A stretch of DNA of 64,000 bases from CADEEN01 sp963751775 (GTDB lineage: Bacteria; Pseudomonadota; Gammaproteobacteria; Burkholderiales; Burkholderiaceae_C): the NCBI GenBank assembly GCA_963751775.1, contig CAVVVW010000008.1, forward strand, positions 124,001 through 188,000, in the 5' to 3' direction. Positions 23,201-32,598 of the stretch are shown piece after piece. Every line of letters starts with the position of its first letter. Within the stretch, counting starts at the first letter, position 1. The position numbers were made by a program, and so were the translations under genes. The notes below the pieces were generated by a model. It was given only the letters and a program-made list of their open reading frames with translations, was not told the DNA's origin and made no database searches.

Positions 23201-23467
23201 GCGGCGGGCTCGGTCATCGTCGAAACGACGACGAACAGCGGCCTCAGCTACACGACGCGAGGCACAGTTGCCGCGACCTTCGCCAACGGCGACACGCTGA
23301 CGGCACTGGCCGACGCCACCGGAGCGGTGTACGTGTGGAAGACGACCGGCGCGACGACGACCTATCTGGGCAGCGCGGCGACGACGTTCACCGGCGCCGG
23401 CCGCATCGGGATGCAACTGCCGACCGGCGCGCGGGTCGACAACTTCGCCGGTGGCACCGTGCCCTGA
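14285..23467 (+). CDS. Giant surface protein with N-terminal cupredoxins, SdrD-like repeats, beta-helix and lectin-like tail
   Basis: About 3,060 codons. Start at 14285 follows GAGGAG; signal peptide ends near SGAAMA. Domains in order: a ligand-poor cupredoxin pair (C; GLYGVLVV, LLRFVNAGLRMHVPS) to about residue 480; Ig-like segments (GTFSYTPPTSG); SdrD_B/CarboxypepD-like units (TRTFIDSNGDGVSQPDEPGL, INGHVIYASTRPF) to about 1750; an IPT-like domain; a right-handed parallel beta-helix at about 2000-2700 with repeated NN.I..N turns (VTNNIIANN); a C-terminal jelly-roll module from DNFNRANANTLGANW. Frame breaks near 14605, 14890, 15765, 15870, 16165, 17235, 19600 and 22425, mostly extra bases. 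No LPXTG or autotransporter barrel is visible. Probably a secreted scaffold or adhesin. Confidence 0.75.
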
Positions 23468-23481
23468 GTCGCAGGCAACGC

Positions 23482-23517
23482 CATGCAGGGGCCGGCGCAA
23501 GTCGCCGGCCCTGCATG
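23482..23517 (+). terminator. Strong hairpin after giant protein gene
   Basis: A stem of about 15 bp with one bulged G (CATGCAGGGGCCGGCG paired with CGCCGGCCCTGCATG, loop CAAGT) begins 15 bases after the stop. There is no T run, so it may terminate weakly or protect the 3' end of the long transcript while allowing read-through to the small genes. Confidence 0.5.
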
Positions 23518-23559
23518 TCGAGCCAGCGGCAAAGAACGGCAACTTGAAAACGCAGACGA

Positions 23560-24141
23560 ATGAGACGACACGAATCAACCACCTTGGCGCAGCGACCCGA
23601 TGCGGCGCGGCGTCGCGCGGGGCCGTGGCATTGCGGCCACTTCGTGCGGGCGATGGTGGTCCTGGTGCTGATGCCCCACCCTGTGTTGTCGGCGCAAGCA
23701 GCCGACATAGGCCCCGGGCCCGCCGCCACGACGCCGCCGGCCAGCGACGCGGGCGCACGCGCGCACCGGGCGCAACGTTCGGGGCTCGCCAGCCGCGTGC
23801 AATTGATGACGAAGGAACTCGACCTCGATGTCCGGCAGCAGACCGAGCTGAAGACCATCCTCGAGGCGCAGCGCAGCGAAGTGGCCAGGGTCTGGAGCGA
23901 CCCGTCGGTACCCTCGGCCGTGCGCGTCGGCGCCACGCAGGCCATCGGCGAGAGAACGGCCGACCGCATCCGCGCGATGCTCAGCGACGAACAGCGCAAG
24001 AAATACATCCAGCCGCGCCAGCACGAGGCGCCTGTCGGCGCGCCCGGCGGCGACGTGCAGACGTGGATGAGTGCCACGCAAGGCCAGCAGCCGCCCGCCA
24101 CGGCATCGGCGGCGGCTTCGGCCACCGCAAGGGAGAACTGA
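23560..24141 (+). CDS. Spy/CpxP-like periplasmic helical protein
   Basis: A 193-residue exported protein: basic N terminus, hydrophobic stretch MVVLVLMPHPVLSAQA, then a helical core (VQLMTKELDLDVRQQTELKT to RAMLSDEQRKKY) that matches the LTxxQ-type helical hairpin of Spy/CpxP-like periplasmic chaperones and metal-stress proteins. The C terminus is Ala/Pro/Gln-rich. It follows the giant protein gene and precedes a GTG-started small gene by one base, so it is in the same operon. A chaperone role for the large exported proteins is plausible but inferred only. Confidence 0.6.
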   Translation: MRRHESTTLAQRPDAARRRAGPWHCGHFVRAMVVLVLMPHPVLSAQAADIGPGPAATTPPASDAGARAHRAQRSGLASRVQLMTKELDLDVRQQTELKTILEAQRSEVARVWSDPSVPSAVRVGATQAIGERTADRIRAMLSDEQRKKYIQPRQHEAPVGAPGGDVQTWMSATQGQQPPATASAAASATAREN

Positions 24142-24142
24142 A

Positions 24143-24403
24143 GTGCGCCGTGGCCATCCATCGGCTGCAGTCGCGTTGGCGGCGCTGCTTGCGTGCAGCG
24201 TGCTGCCGCCGGCGCAGGCTGCCGGCACCGCCGATACGGCCAAACCCGCCGCCGCTGCGGCGTCGGCACCAGCGGCAAGCCGCGTATCGCCGTATGCGCT
24301 GGCCGCCGCCCGTCATCACGCCGAGCAGGCCGCCAGCGGCATCCCGGTATCGCCGCTGACGATGCGACACCCGCACCACCCGGCCGGACACGCGCCGCAA
24401 TGA
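24143..24403 (+). CDS. Small exported His-rich protein
   Basis: An 86-residue protein with a GTG start one base after the previous stop and a signal peptide (ALAALLACSVLPPAQA). The mature part is short and Ala-rich, with a His-rich C terminus (AARHHAEQ, MRHPHHPAGHAPQ). I do not recognise a family. Position inside a copper-protein operon and the His pairs suggest possible metal binding. Its stop overlaps the next ATG. Confidence 0.5.
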   Translation: MRRGHPSAAVALAALLACSVLPPAQAAGTADTAKPAAAAASAPAASRVSPYALAAARHHAEQAASGIPVSPLTMRHPHHPAGHAPQ

Positions 24404-24963
24404 TGAACAAGACTTCCCTGCGCAATGCCGCCGTGCACGCGTCCTGCATTGCCGCAGGCGCTTGCATCGCCTGCGCCGCATGGGCGCAGACAGACACGAC
24501 GGCACCCCCCGCGGCGCAGCCGGTCACGACCGCCGTGGCGCCGACCGCATCCGCGGCCAAGGGGGCCCAGGCGTCGACCCGCAAGCACTCGCCATTCCAC
24601 CAGCAGCAGGTCACGGAGAAGGCGCAGAAGTACTACGCCTCGAGCTGGGGCGTCGACAAGATGAAGGTCAGCTACACCTCGTCGGGCAACCTGATCCGCT
24701 TCAGCTACCGGGTATCCGATGCCGAACGCGCCACGGCGCTCGCCAGCAAGGCCGACGCGCCGGTGATGGTGGGCCAACGCAGCCGCGCCGTGCTGCAGGT
24801 GCCGGTGATGGACAAGGTGGGCCCGCTGCGGCAGTCCGCGGCGCCCAAGGCCGGGCAGGAGTACTGGATGGTGTTCTCCAACACGGGCCATCTGGTCAAG
24901 CCGGGAGACCGCGTCAACGTGATCATTGGCCAGTTCCATGCGGACGGCCTGATGGTGGAGTGA
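24400..24963 (+). CDS. Exported protein of unrecognised family, paralogous to 31896-32410
   Basis: A 187-residue protein with signal peptide (GACIACAAWAQ). The conserved core runs from YYASSWGVDKMKVSYTSS through RFSYRVSDAERATAL, a middle MVGQRSRAVLQVP and a final VFSNTGHLVKPGDRVNVIIG. The cluster 2 gene at 31896-32410 has the same layout (YGIQITQVGLTAGGGLVDVR, VLDAAKARALL, ILYPNARSVVKPGAEVTVAVG), so it is a shared component of both clusters. The fold looks like a single beta-sandwich. No catalytic motif is visible. Overlapping start and stop place it in the operon. Confidence 0.65.
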   Translation: MMNKTSLRNAAVHASCIAAGACIACAAWAQTDTTAPPAAQPVTTAVAPTASAAKGAQASTRKHSPFHQQQVTEKAQKYYASSWGVDKMKVSYTSSGNLIRFSYRVSDAERATALASKADAPVMVGQRSRAVLQVPVMDKVGPLRQSAAPKAGQEYWMVFSNTGHLVKPGDRVNVIIGQFHADGLMVE

Positions 24964-24997
24964 CCGCGACCGCGGCCACGCAACAGGAGCTACAACG

Positions 24998-25771
24998 ATG
25001 AAACGAACCGTCTGGTCCATGGTGTTCTGCGCCGCTTCGCTCGCCGCGTCTGCCGCGTCGGCAGCCGACTTGAGCGCGGCGCAGATCGCCGAGAAGAACA
25101 TCGCCGCGCGCGGCGGGCTCGAGGCCTGGCGCGCCGTCAACACCCTGACGCTGACCGGCGAGATGGATGCCGGCGGCAAGAAGGACATGAAGCTGCCGTT
25201 CGTGTTCAGCATGAAGCGCCCGCACAAGACACGCCTGGAATTGCGCTTCGAAGACCAGACGGCGGTGCAGACCTACGACGGCGTCAAGGGCTGGAAGCTC
25301 AGGCCCTTCCTCGGGCGCAATGATGTCGAGCCCTTCACCGCCGCCGAAGCCAAGTCGGCCGCCGCGACCGACGAGCTCGACGGCCCGCTGCTCGACTACG
25401 CACGCAAGGGCACGCGCATCGAGCTGGTCGGCATGGACAAGGTGGAAGGCAAGAGCACCTACAAGCTCAAGCTGACGACGAAGGGCGGCGAGCCGCGCAA
25501 CCTGTGGCTCGACGCGTCGACCTTTCTCGAGGCGAAGATCGACGGCGAGCCGCGCAAACTCGACGGCAAGCCGCACAAGGTGGCCGTGTTCTACCGCGAC
25601 TTCAAGACCGTGGGCACTTTGAACCTGCCGCATACGCTGGAGACCGTGGTCGACGGCGTCAAGGGCAGCCACAAGATGACGATCCAGACCGTGGCCGTCA
25701 ACCGCCCGCTCGACGACGCCCTGTTCGCCAAGCCGCGGGCCGCGCAGGCCAATGCCGCGGCGGCCCAGTGA
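24998..25771 (+). CDS. LolA/RseB-like periplasmic protein 1
   Basis: A 257-residue exported protein with a clear ribosome site (AGGAG) and signal peptide ending SAASAA. After IAEKNIAARGGLEAWRAVNT, it continues as antiparallel strands (LTLTGEMDAG, FVFSMKRPHKTRLEL, YDGVKGWKLRPF), the half-barrel pattern of LolA, LppX or RseB-type lipid-binding proteins. A tandem paralogue follows. It could carry a lipid or hydrophobic group at the outer membrane; there is no LolB or LolCDE here. The frame is intact. Confidence 0.6.
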   Translation: MKRTVWSMVFCAASLAASAASAADLSAAQIAEKNIAARGGLEAWRAVNTLTLTGEMDAGGKKDMKLPFVFSMKRPHKTRLELRFEDQTAVQTYDGVKGWKLRPFLGRNDVEPFTAAEAKSAAATDELDGPLLDYARKGTRIELVGMDKVEGKSTYKLKLTTKGGEPRNLWLDASTFLEAKIDGEPRKLDGKPHKVAVFYRDFKTVGTLNLPHTLETVVDGVKGSHKMTIQTVAVNRPLDDALFAKPRAAQANAAAAQ

Positions 25772-25784
25772 GCACGCTGCGCCG

Positions 25785-26621
25785 ATGATGCCGAGGAAAT
25801 GGATCGCGGGCTGGGTGCTGGCGGCGTTCGCCGCGTCGGCCGCGCTCGCGCAGACGGCGCCGAACATCACCGCGGCCGAGATCGTTGCGAAGAACGCCGC
25901 GGCACGCGGCGGTGTCCAGGCGTGGAGCAAGATTCAGACGATGGCCTGGGCCGGGCATGTGGAAAGCGCCAATGCGCCGGGGCGCGATATGCCTTTCATG
26001 CTCGAGCAGATGCGCCCGAACCGCACGCGCTTCGAGCTGATGGCGGACGGCAAGAAATCGGTGCGCGTCTACGACGGCAGCGGCGGCTGGAAGCAGCGGC
26101 CGAATGCCACCACCGGCGTACCCGAGACGCTGCCATATTCGGATGACGAGTTGAAGTTCGCGCACGGCGCGCAGGTGATCGACGGCCCGCTGATGGACTA
26201 CGTCGCCAAGGGCGCCGCCGTCAGCTTCGGCGGCTACGCCATGGCCGAGAACCGGCGGGCCTACATCGTCGACGTCAAGCTGCCCTCGGGCGGCAAGCAT
26301 CGCGTCTGGGTCGACGCAGAGACCTTCCTCGAAGTCCGGCACGAGCGGCAGGTGCGCGAAATCGGCGGCCAGCTCGGCACCGTGAGCGTGATCTTCCGCG
26401 ACTACCACGACTTCGAAGGGCTGCAGATCCCGACGACGATCGAAACGGGACCCGCCGCGGGCGGGGCGCAGAACAAGCTGGTGATCGAACGCGTCGCGCT
26501 CAATCCGCAGCTCGACGAGCGCATGTTCGTCATGCCCGTCCAGCTGTCGGCAAGACGCAGGGGTGTCACGGTCGACACGCGCGGCGCGGCGGCGGCCGCG
26601 CCCAGGCCGGCGCCGCAGTGA
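25785..26621 (+). CDS. LolA/RseB-like periplasmic protein 2
   Basis: A 278-residue tandem paralogue of the preceding gene: signal peptide (VLAAFAASAALAQ), AAEIVAKNAAARGGVQAWSK, then the same strand order (MPFMLEQMRPNRTRFEL, YDGSGGWKQRP, LPSGGKHRVWVDAETFLEV). The start at 25785 lies 13 bases after the previous stop, and its stop overlaps the GTG of the cytochrome gene. The pair arose by duplication. Cluster 2 has no copy, so they are cluster 1 specific. Function is not deducible. Confidence 0.6.
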   Translation: MMPRKWIAGWVLAAFAASAALAQTAPNITAAEIVAKNAAARGGVQAWSKIQTMAWAGHVESANAPGRDMPFMLEQMRPNRTRFELMADGKKSVRVYDGSGGWKQRPNATTGVPETLPYSDDELKFAHGAQVIDGPLMDYVAKGAAVSFGGYAMAENRRAYIVDVKLPSGGKHRVWVDAETFLEVRHERQVREIGGQLGTVSVIFRDYHDFEGLQIPTTIETGPAAGGAQNKLVIERVALNPQLDERMFVMPVQLSARRRGVTVDTRGAAAAAPRPAPQ

Positions 26622-28265
26622 TCTCACGCCACGCGCTCGGCGCCTGGGCGGCGTTCGCGGCGCTGCTGTGGTCCTCGGTGGCGCAGAGCGCCACGACCGC
26701 CGGCGACGCGGGCGAAAACATCTACCGACACGGCGTCGTCGCATCGGGCGCGCCGCTCGTGGCCCGCCGCGATGGCGGCACGCCGCTGACGGGCGCGGCG
26801 GCAGCGTGCGTCAACTGCCACCAGCGCAGCGGCTTTGGCGTCACCGAGGGGCGCAGCACCGTGCCGCCGATCACCGGCCGCTACCTCTTCCGCCAGGCAC
26901 CCAAGGACGACCAGGACCGCGGCCTGCCGTTCGTCGAGGGCATGCGCAGCGACCGCGAACCCTACACCGACGCGACGCTGGCGCGCGCGATTCGCGAGGG
27001 CGTCAATGCGCAGGGCAAGCCGCTGGGCTACCTGATGCCGAACTACCGACTGAGCGACGCCGACATGGCCGCGCTCATCGCCTACCTGAAGGGCCTCGAC
27101 CGCCGCCGCGTGCCCGGCGTGACGGACGCGTCGCTGCACTTCGCCACCATCATCACCCCCGATGCCGACCCGGTGAAGCGGCGCGGCATGCTCGACGTGA
27201 TGAACAAGTTCTTCATCGACCACAACAGCCGCCAGATGGTGCCGACGCCTGCGCTGCAGTCTTCGGGCAAGACGGCGTACAGCAAGTCGATGTTCATGGT
27301 CCATCGGCGCTGGGAATTGCACGTGTGGGAGCTCACGGGGCCGGACTCGACCTGGCAGCAGCAACTGGAGAACGCATCTCGCCCGCGAGCCGGTGTTCGC
27401 GGTCTTGTCGGGCCTCGGCGGCAGGAACTGGGCGCCGGTGCATGCCTTCTGCGAGCAGTCGGGCCTGCCTTGCCTGTTCCCGAACGTCGAGGTGCCGATC
27501 GACAACGCGGGCGACTTCTACCCGGTGTACCTGTCCAAGGGCGTGCTGCTCGAGGCCGATCTGATGGCCAACGCACTGGCCCACGCGGAGGGTGGCACGG
27601 CACCGGCGACGGTGTGGCAGGTCTACCGCGCCGGCGACATCGGCGAGGCCGGCGCCGCCGCTTTGGCCAAGGCGCTCGAAGGCAGCGGCGTGGCGCTGTC
27701 GAGCCACGTCGTGGCGGCCGGCGCCACAGGCACGGGGCTGGCCGAGGCCTTGCACGGCGCCGCGCAGGCGGGTGCGCTCGTGCTCTGGCTGCGCCCGGAC
27801 GATCTCGCCGCGCTCGGCAGCGAAACGCTGGCGCCGGGCCGCGTGTATGTGTCGGGGCTGATGGGCGGGCTCGAGCATGCCCCGCTGCCGCCGGCTTGGC
27901 GCGGCCGCACGCACCTGGCCTATCCGTTCGATTTGCCGGACCGCCGCCGCGTACGCACCGACTTCGCGCTCGGCTGGTTCAGGATCCGGCAGATTCCGGT
28001 CGTGGCCGAGCAGGTCCAGGCCGACACCTACCTGGCATGCGGGCTGGTCTCGGAGACGGTGCAACACATGGTCGGCAACTTCGTGCGCGACTACCTTGTC
28101 GAGCGCGTTCAGTCCATGCTCGAGCACCGCATCGTCACCGGCTACTACCCGCATCTGGCACTGGCCACGGGCCAGCGCTTCGCGTCAAAGGGCGGCTACC
28201 TGGTGCACTGGGCGCAGCCCACCGGCACGCGGGTCGTCGCCGACGGCGACTGGACGGTGCCCTGA
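26618..28265 (+). CDS. Cytochrome c fused to periplasmic binding-protein-like domain, cluster 1, frameshifted
   Basis: GTG start overlapping the previous stop; signal peptide to about residue 24 (SSVAQSA). A class I cytochrome c domain follows with heme motif CVNCH (64-68) and a likely distal Met in YLMPNYRLSDADM. From about residue 115 (DASLHFATIITPDADPVKRR) the protein continues into a long domain like type I periplasmic binding proteins (VFAVLSGLGGRNWAPVHAFC, VLWLRPDDLAAL, VYVSGLMGGLE). An extra base at about 27375 breaks the frame. The same fusion occurs in cluster 2. No ABC transporter is nearby, so the binding domain may sense or capture a ligand next to an electron carrier. Confidence 0.7.
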
Positions 28266-28313
28266 TCACGCGCCGCCGACGACGTCATCGCAGCCGCGCC
28301 GGCACTCGGCCCG

Positions 28314-28949
28314 CTACTGCTTCGCGGTGACCGTGCCGCGGTACTCGCGCGCCAGTTCGTCCGGGTTGGCGAAGCCGTCGATGCGTACCCAGCTCTTGCT
28401 CTTGGCATGGCGGATCAGCGTCAGCGGCTCGTGGGCCATCTTGTCGATGCGGTAGGTATCGAACGCGCGCTGCACGGTCTTGATGTCCTCCAGCGCGGCC
28501 GGTCAGGAAACGCCAGCGCGGGTCCGCGCCCATGGTCTTGGCGTAGGACTTGAGCTGCGCCGGCGTGTCGTTTTCCGGATCGATCGAGATCGAGATCATG
28601 CGCAGGTCCTTGGCCTGCGCACCGAGCCGCGACGGCACATCGGCGAAGACCTTGACCATCACCGGGCAGATCGTGCTGCAGGTGGTGAAGATGAAGTTCA
28701 GCATCACCGGGTCGTCGGAGGCCAGCAGTTCGCGCAGCCGCACCGGCCGCGCGTCGGCATCGACCAGCGCCACGTCGGGCATCGTGTACGAGCGCACCGA
28801 GCGCTGGTAGTCGTTGCCGCCCGCCGGCCACACCGTCGCGTGCTCCTTGCCGTCGTGGGCCGACGCGGCGCCTGCAGCAAACAGCGCTGCGCCGGCGCAC
28901 GCAGGCGGCCAGCGAGCCTGCGGCGCTGGAATCGGTCATGCATGTTCAT
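28314..28949 (-). CDS. SCO1/SenC-type copper chaperone, cluster 2, frameshifted
   Basis: Start at 28949 (MNMHDRFQRRRLAGRL) overlaps the previous stop as ATGA. The signal peptide continues in another frame as CAGAALFAAGAASAHDG, so one base near 28900 is extra. The SCO domain has CSTIC in NFIFTTCSTICPVM, the DPENDTP loop and KMAHEPLTLI with the conserved His. A further frame break lies near 28500. It is related to the cluster 1 SCO protein but diverged. It is the last gene of cluster 2; its 3' end faces the end of cluster 1, about 50 bases away. Confidence 0.8.
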
Positions 28950-30751
28950 GGCAATCCCTTCGAATTCCGTGCCGCTACGGGACGATCCAGTCGGACAACC
29001 GGCTTCAGCTGCCGGTCGTCCGCACCGCCGACGGCGACGATGTAGCTGCCCTTGGACGCGTAGCGCTGGCCCGGCCCCAGGCTCAGGTGCGGATAGATCG
29101 ACAGTTCGTGCGCAGTGCCCAAGCCGGTGCTCCATGCGCTCGATCAGGAACTCGCGCGAATAGGTGTCCATGCTGTGCGATGACCACCATCCCGGTCACC
29201 GTCGCCGCCAGGTAGGCGTTCATCTGCAGCTTCTCGTCGCTGGGCGCAATGCCCTTGCTGCTGCAGCCAGCGCCTGACCACCTCGAGCCGCGCGTCGCGC
29301 ACCGCGGGCAGGTCCTGCGGGTAGACCAGCCGCACCCGGCCACCGCCGTCGGCCGCAAGGCCGGTTCGCGTGCCCGGCGTTGAGGCTCGACGACAGGTAG
29401 ACGGCCTTGACCGGCGAGCCGGCCGCGGTCAGCGCCTGCGCCTGCGCCAGGTCCTTCGGCGGCAGCCACAGCACCAGCGTCGCGCGCGGCGCTTCTGCTC
29501 GCGCCAGCTGCTGCCAGAACGCCTCATCGGGCGTCGCGTCCAGCAGGCGATCCCGCGGCGGCAGCGCCCGCGGCCGCCTGCCATGCCCGGCGGAACGCGT
29601 CGGCGCCCGCGGCGCTCGCCTCGTCGCGACCGGTACACCTGCATCACCGGCCCACGCTCGCGCTGCGCCGTGCAGGAACTTGGCCAGCGCCTGCGCCTCC
29701 AGCGTCATGCCCCGGAGAGGTAGACGGTGTAGAAATCGCGCTCGGCCAGCACCGGCACATCGGCCTGCGGCAAGATGCAGGGCACCTCGAAGCGCTCGCT
29801 GAATTCGTGGATCGGGCGCCAGCTCGCGTTGCCCAGGCCGCTGACCAGCGCGAACACCGGCTGCTGCTTGTTGTAGGCCTCGAGCTGCGCGGCCCCAGGT
29901 GTCGCTCGGCGCCGGTCAGGTCCCAGACATGCAGCACCCACTCGCGGTAGGTGCGCCGCAGCCGCACGTTGCCCGCCTGCTTCGCGCCGCACCTCCTCGC
30001 GAAAGCCCTGGTTGCGGTCCTGGATGAAGGCCTGCAGCACCTCGAGCAGCGCGCGCCGCTGCGCCGGGTCGATGCCGGGCTGGATCACGGTCGCGAAGTG
30101 CACCGCGTCTTCGGTGACGCCCGGGCGACGGTCTGCGCCGAAAGCGTCTTCAGGTAGGCGCTGAGCGACTCGAGCGCGGCCGGCTCGAGCGCGTAGCGCG
30201 GCATCGCCGCATTCATGTTGCGCCCGGTCACGTCGATGCCGTCGCGGATCGCCCGCGCGAGCGTTGCCTCGTCGTAGGTGGGTCGCTGGCGCGTGCCGGC
30301 GAACACGGCCATGCCGGGCGGCACGCAGCGCGTCTGCGTCTGGCGCGGGCCGCGTCGGCCGCCGAGGCGGCGCCGTGCCAGTGCCCGTGCTGGCCGCAGC
30401 CGCCGTGCTCACCGGCGCCGTCGGCGCGACCCGGCTGCCGAACAGCGCCGGGCCGGTGATCGGGCGCACCTCGATCGGGCCCTCGCTCGAGCCATAGCCG
30501 CTGCGGCGATGGCAGGTGGCGCAGGCGGCCTCGTGCGCCGGCGAGCGTCACGCCCGCCGGGCCGAGGCCCTGCAGCGGCTTGCCCGGAGGGCAGGATGCC
30601 TTCACGGTAGATGCGCCGCCCGATCGCGAGCGGATCGGCGTCCGCATTGCCCGCCGCCTTGCGCCCAGGCGAGAGGCGGCAGGAGAGCCAGGGCACCGCA
30701 AGCAACGAACGCTACGCACGCGCGACATGCTCGACGGCCTTGTCGGATCAC
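28946..30751 (-). CDS. Cytochrome c fused to periplasmic binding-protein-like domain, cluster 2, frameshifted
   Basis: Paralogue of the gene at 26618-28265. GTG start at 30751 overlaps the protease stop and gives a good signal peptide (IRQGRRACRACVAFVACGAL then LLPPLAWA). Heme motif CATCH lies in ACATCHRRSGYGSSEGP, matching CVNCHQRSGFG of cluster 1, followed by YDEATLARAIRDGIDVTG, MPRYALEPAALES and the binding-protein domain (VFALVSGLGNASWRPIHEF, LVLWLPPKDLAQA). At least six frame breaks occur; those I could resolve are single extra bases. Either the gene is poorly sequenced or it is decaying; conservation of the heme region favours the first. Confidence 0.65.
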
Positions 30752-31885
30752 CTGCCGCGACTTCGGCGCCTTGGCCCGGTGCGCGTTGCTCACGGCGCCT
30801 TGCCCGGCGCGGAGGCTCGCGCTCGAGGCCGGCGCGCGGTAGGCGGCCGCGGCGCTGACCGCGGCAAAGGCGTCGACGCGGCCGTGGCCGAAACGCGGGT
30901 CGCGGCCCTTGCCGCCGCGGGTTGAACGCCGTGTCCTGCAGGAGCTGTGTCGCCGCCGTCAGGCGTCAGCGCCGGGTTGGCAGCAAACATCAGCGCGGCG
31001 ACGCCTGCGACGATGGAACTGGCCATCGAGGTGCCCGAATCGCCCAGGTACAGGCCGTACATCGCGGTGGTGGGGATGTTGGTCCCGGGCGCGGCAAGGT
31101 CGACGAACGCGCCGGTGGTGGAGAAGCTGGCCACCCGATCCGCTTCGTCGGTGGCCGAGACCGAGAGGATGTACGGCGTCTCCGGCGTCGGGTCGACGCA
31201 ACCGCAATTGCCCGAAGGGACGACGACCAGCGCGCCATGGTTGAACGCGTACTCCGCCGCAGCACGCACGCGGCGTTCTTGACGACGCCCTCCATGCTGA
31301 GGTTCACGACGCGGGCCCCGTGATCCGCGGCCCAGACGATGCCTTTGGCGATGCTCGCCGAGGTGCCGCGCCCTCTGCGGTCCGTGACGCGTATGGGCAT
31401 GATCGGCGACAGCCCGGCCACGCCCGCGATGCCCACGCCGTTGTTGCTGCGCGCTGCCGCCGCCCCGGCCATCTTCGTGCCGTGGCCGAACTGGTCCGCG
31501 GTGCTGCTGGATTTGTCGAAGGTGTTGGCGCCCGGCACCAGCTTGCCCGCGAGGTCGGGGTGGTGCGGGTCGACGCCGCTGTCCACGACGGCGATCACCA
31601 CGCCGGGCGCGCCCTGCGTCATGTCCCACGCCTGAGGCGCATGGATCTGCGACAGGTGCCACTGGTTCGCGACCTGCGGGTCGTTGGGCAGCAGTGCCGG
31701 CAAGAACATTCGCCCTTCTCGGCCGGCCTGATGGCCGCGTTGCGGTTGGACTCGGGCATGGCCGAGGGCTGCGCCTGTATCGAGCCGCCCGCCAACAGCG
31801 TGGCAACACCGAGGGCGGCAGCGGAGAGGCGGGAGCCTATCGTCGTGCGCAGGAACCCGGTATGCCGACGAGAATCGACGTTCAC
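30748..31885 (-). CDS. Subtilisin-like serine protease (peptidase S8), frameshifted
   Basis: Secreted protease. GTG start at 31885, signal peptide LSAAALGVATLLAGGSIQAQ. The catalytic triad is all present: Asp in VVDSGVDPHHPDL, His in QFGHGTKMAGAAAA, Ser in GTSMASSIVAGVAALM; the oxyanion Asn is in PSGNCGC. The C terminus reads FGHGRVDAFAAVSAAAAY, the usual end of the subtilase domain. Frame breaks near 31705, 31290, 30950 and 30770. No long pro-domain is seen. Placed between the small shared exported protein and the cytochrome gene, it could process the giant surface protein or its partners; cluster 1 has no counterpart. Confidence 0.8.
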
Positions 31886-31895
31886 CGCACCACCG

Positions 31896-32410
31896 TCACT
31901 GCGCCGTCACGGGGCCCAGGCGAACGTCGCCCACGGCCACCGTGACTTCCGCGCCGGGCTTGACCACGCTGCGCGCGTTGGGGTACAGGATGTAGAAGAT
32001 CTGGCCCTGGCCGAACTTGGCGCCCTTGAGCGCGTTGTGCGGCGGCATCAGCGGCGGGTTGTCGCCGGCGATCAGCATCGGGGCGTGGGCCGCATTGCCG
32101 AGCAGCGCCCTCGCCTTGGCCGCGTCCAGCACCTTGAAGCGCACATCGACCAGCCCGCCGCCGGCCGTCAGGCCGACCTGCGTGATCTGGATCCCGTATT
32201 GGGTCTTCGAGCGCGCTGGGCTGCGGCAAGGCTGCGCGGGTCTGGCACGGCCTGCGGCGCAGCCGCGGATCGGTTGTGGCGCTGCAGCGGCTTGCGGCGT
32301 GCTCGGCGCGGCCTTCGAGTCGCACGGCACTTCCTTGCGTCGCGCATCCGCCACGATCGAGTGGCAGCAGTGCGGTCAGCAAAGCCACTCTGTAGCAGAG
32401 CGCTTATCAT
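31896..32410 (-). CDS. Exported protein of unrecognised family, paralogous to 24400-24963, frameshifted
   Basis: The C-terminal 100 residues (YGIQITQVGLTAGGGLVDVR to VTAQ) align by eye with the cluster 1 protein at 24400-24963 in order and spacing, including VVKPGAEVTVAVG against LVKPGDRVNVIIG. The N terminus is broken: MISALLQ in one frame, then VALLTALLPLD (signal-like) in another, so one extra base near 32390 is likely. The start at 32410 is therefore tentative. Its presence in both clusters suggests it is a core component of the system. Function unknown. Confidence 0.55.
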
Positions 32411-32598
32411 GTCTACCTTCCTTCGATTCACGGCGTTCGAGCGCGTTGGCAGTCACGCTGCTCGAGTCCTCGCCGCTCAGTTTGCCATGTGGTACCGGGC
32501 AGGAGTCCCGAAGCAGGGGGCGTCCTGCCGAGAAACCTGCCCGGTTTCGTCAACTCTTTCTTATCCGCGGGCCGCGCGATCGGCCCGGTCATCGCCTT

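Noticed and set aside
28266..28313. Terminator between the converging clusters
   Set aside because: The 48-base gap has no clear stem with a T run on either strand.
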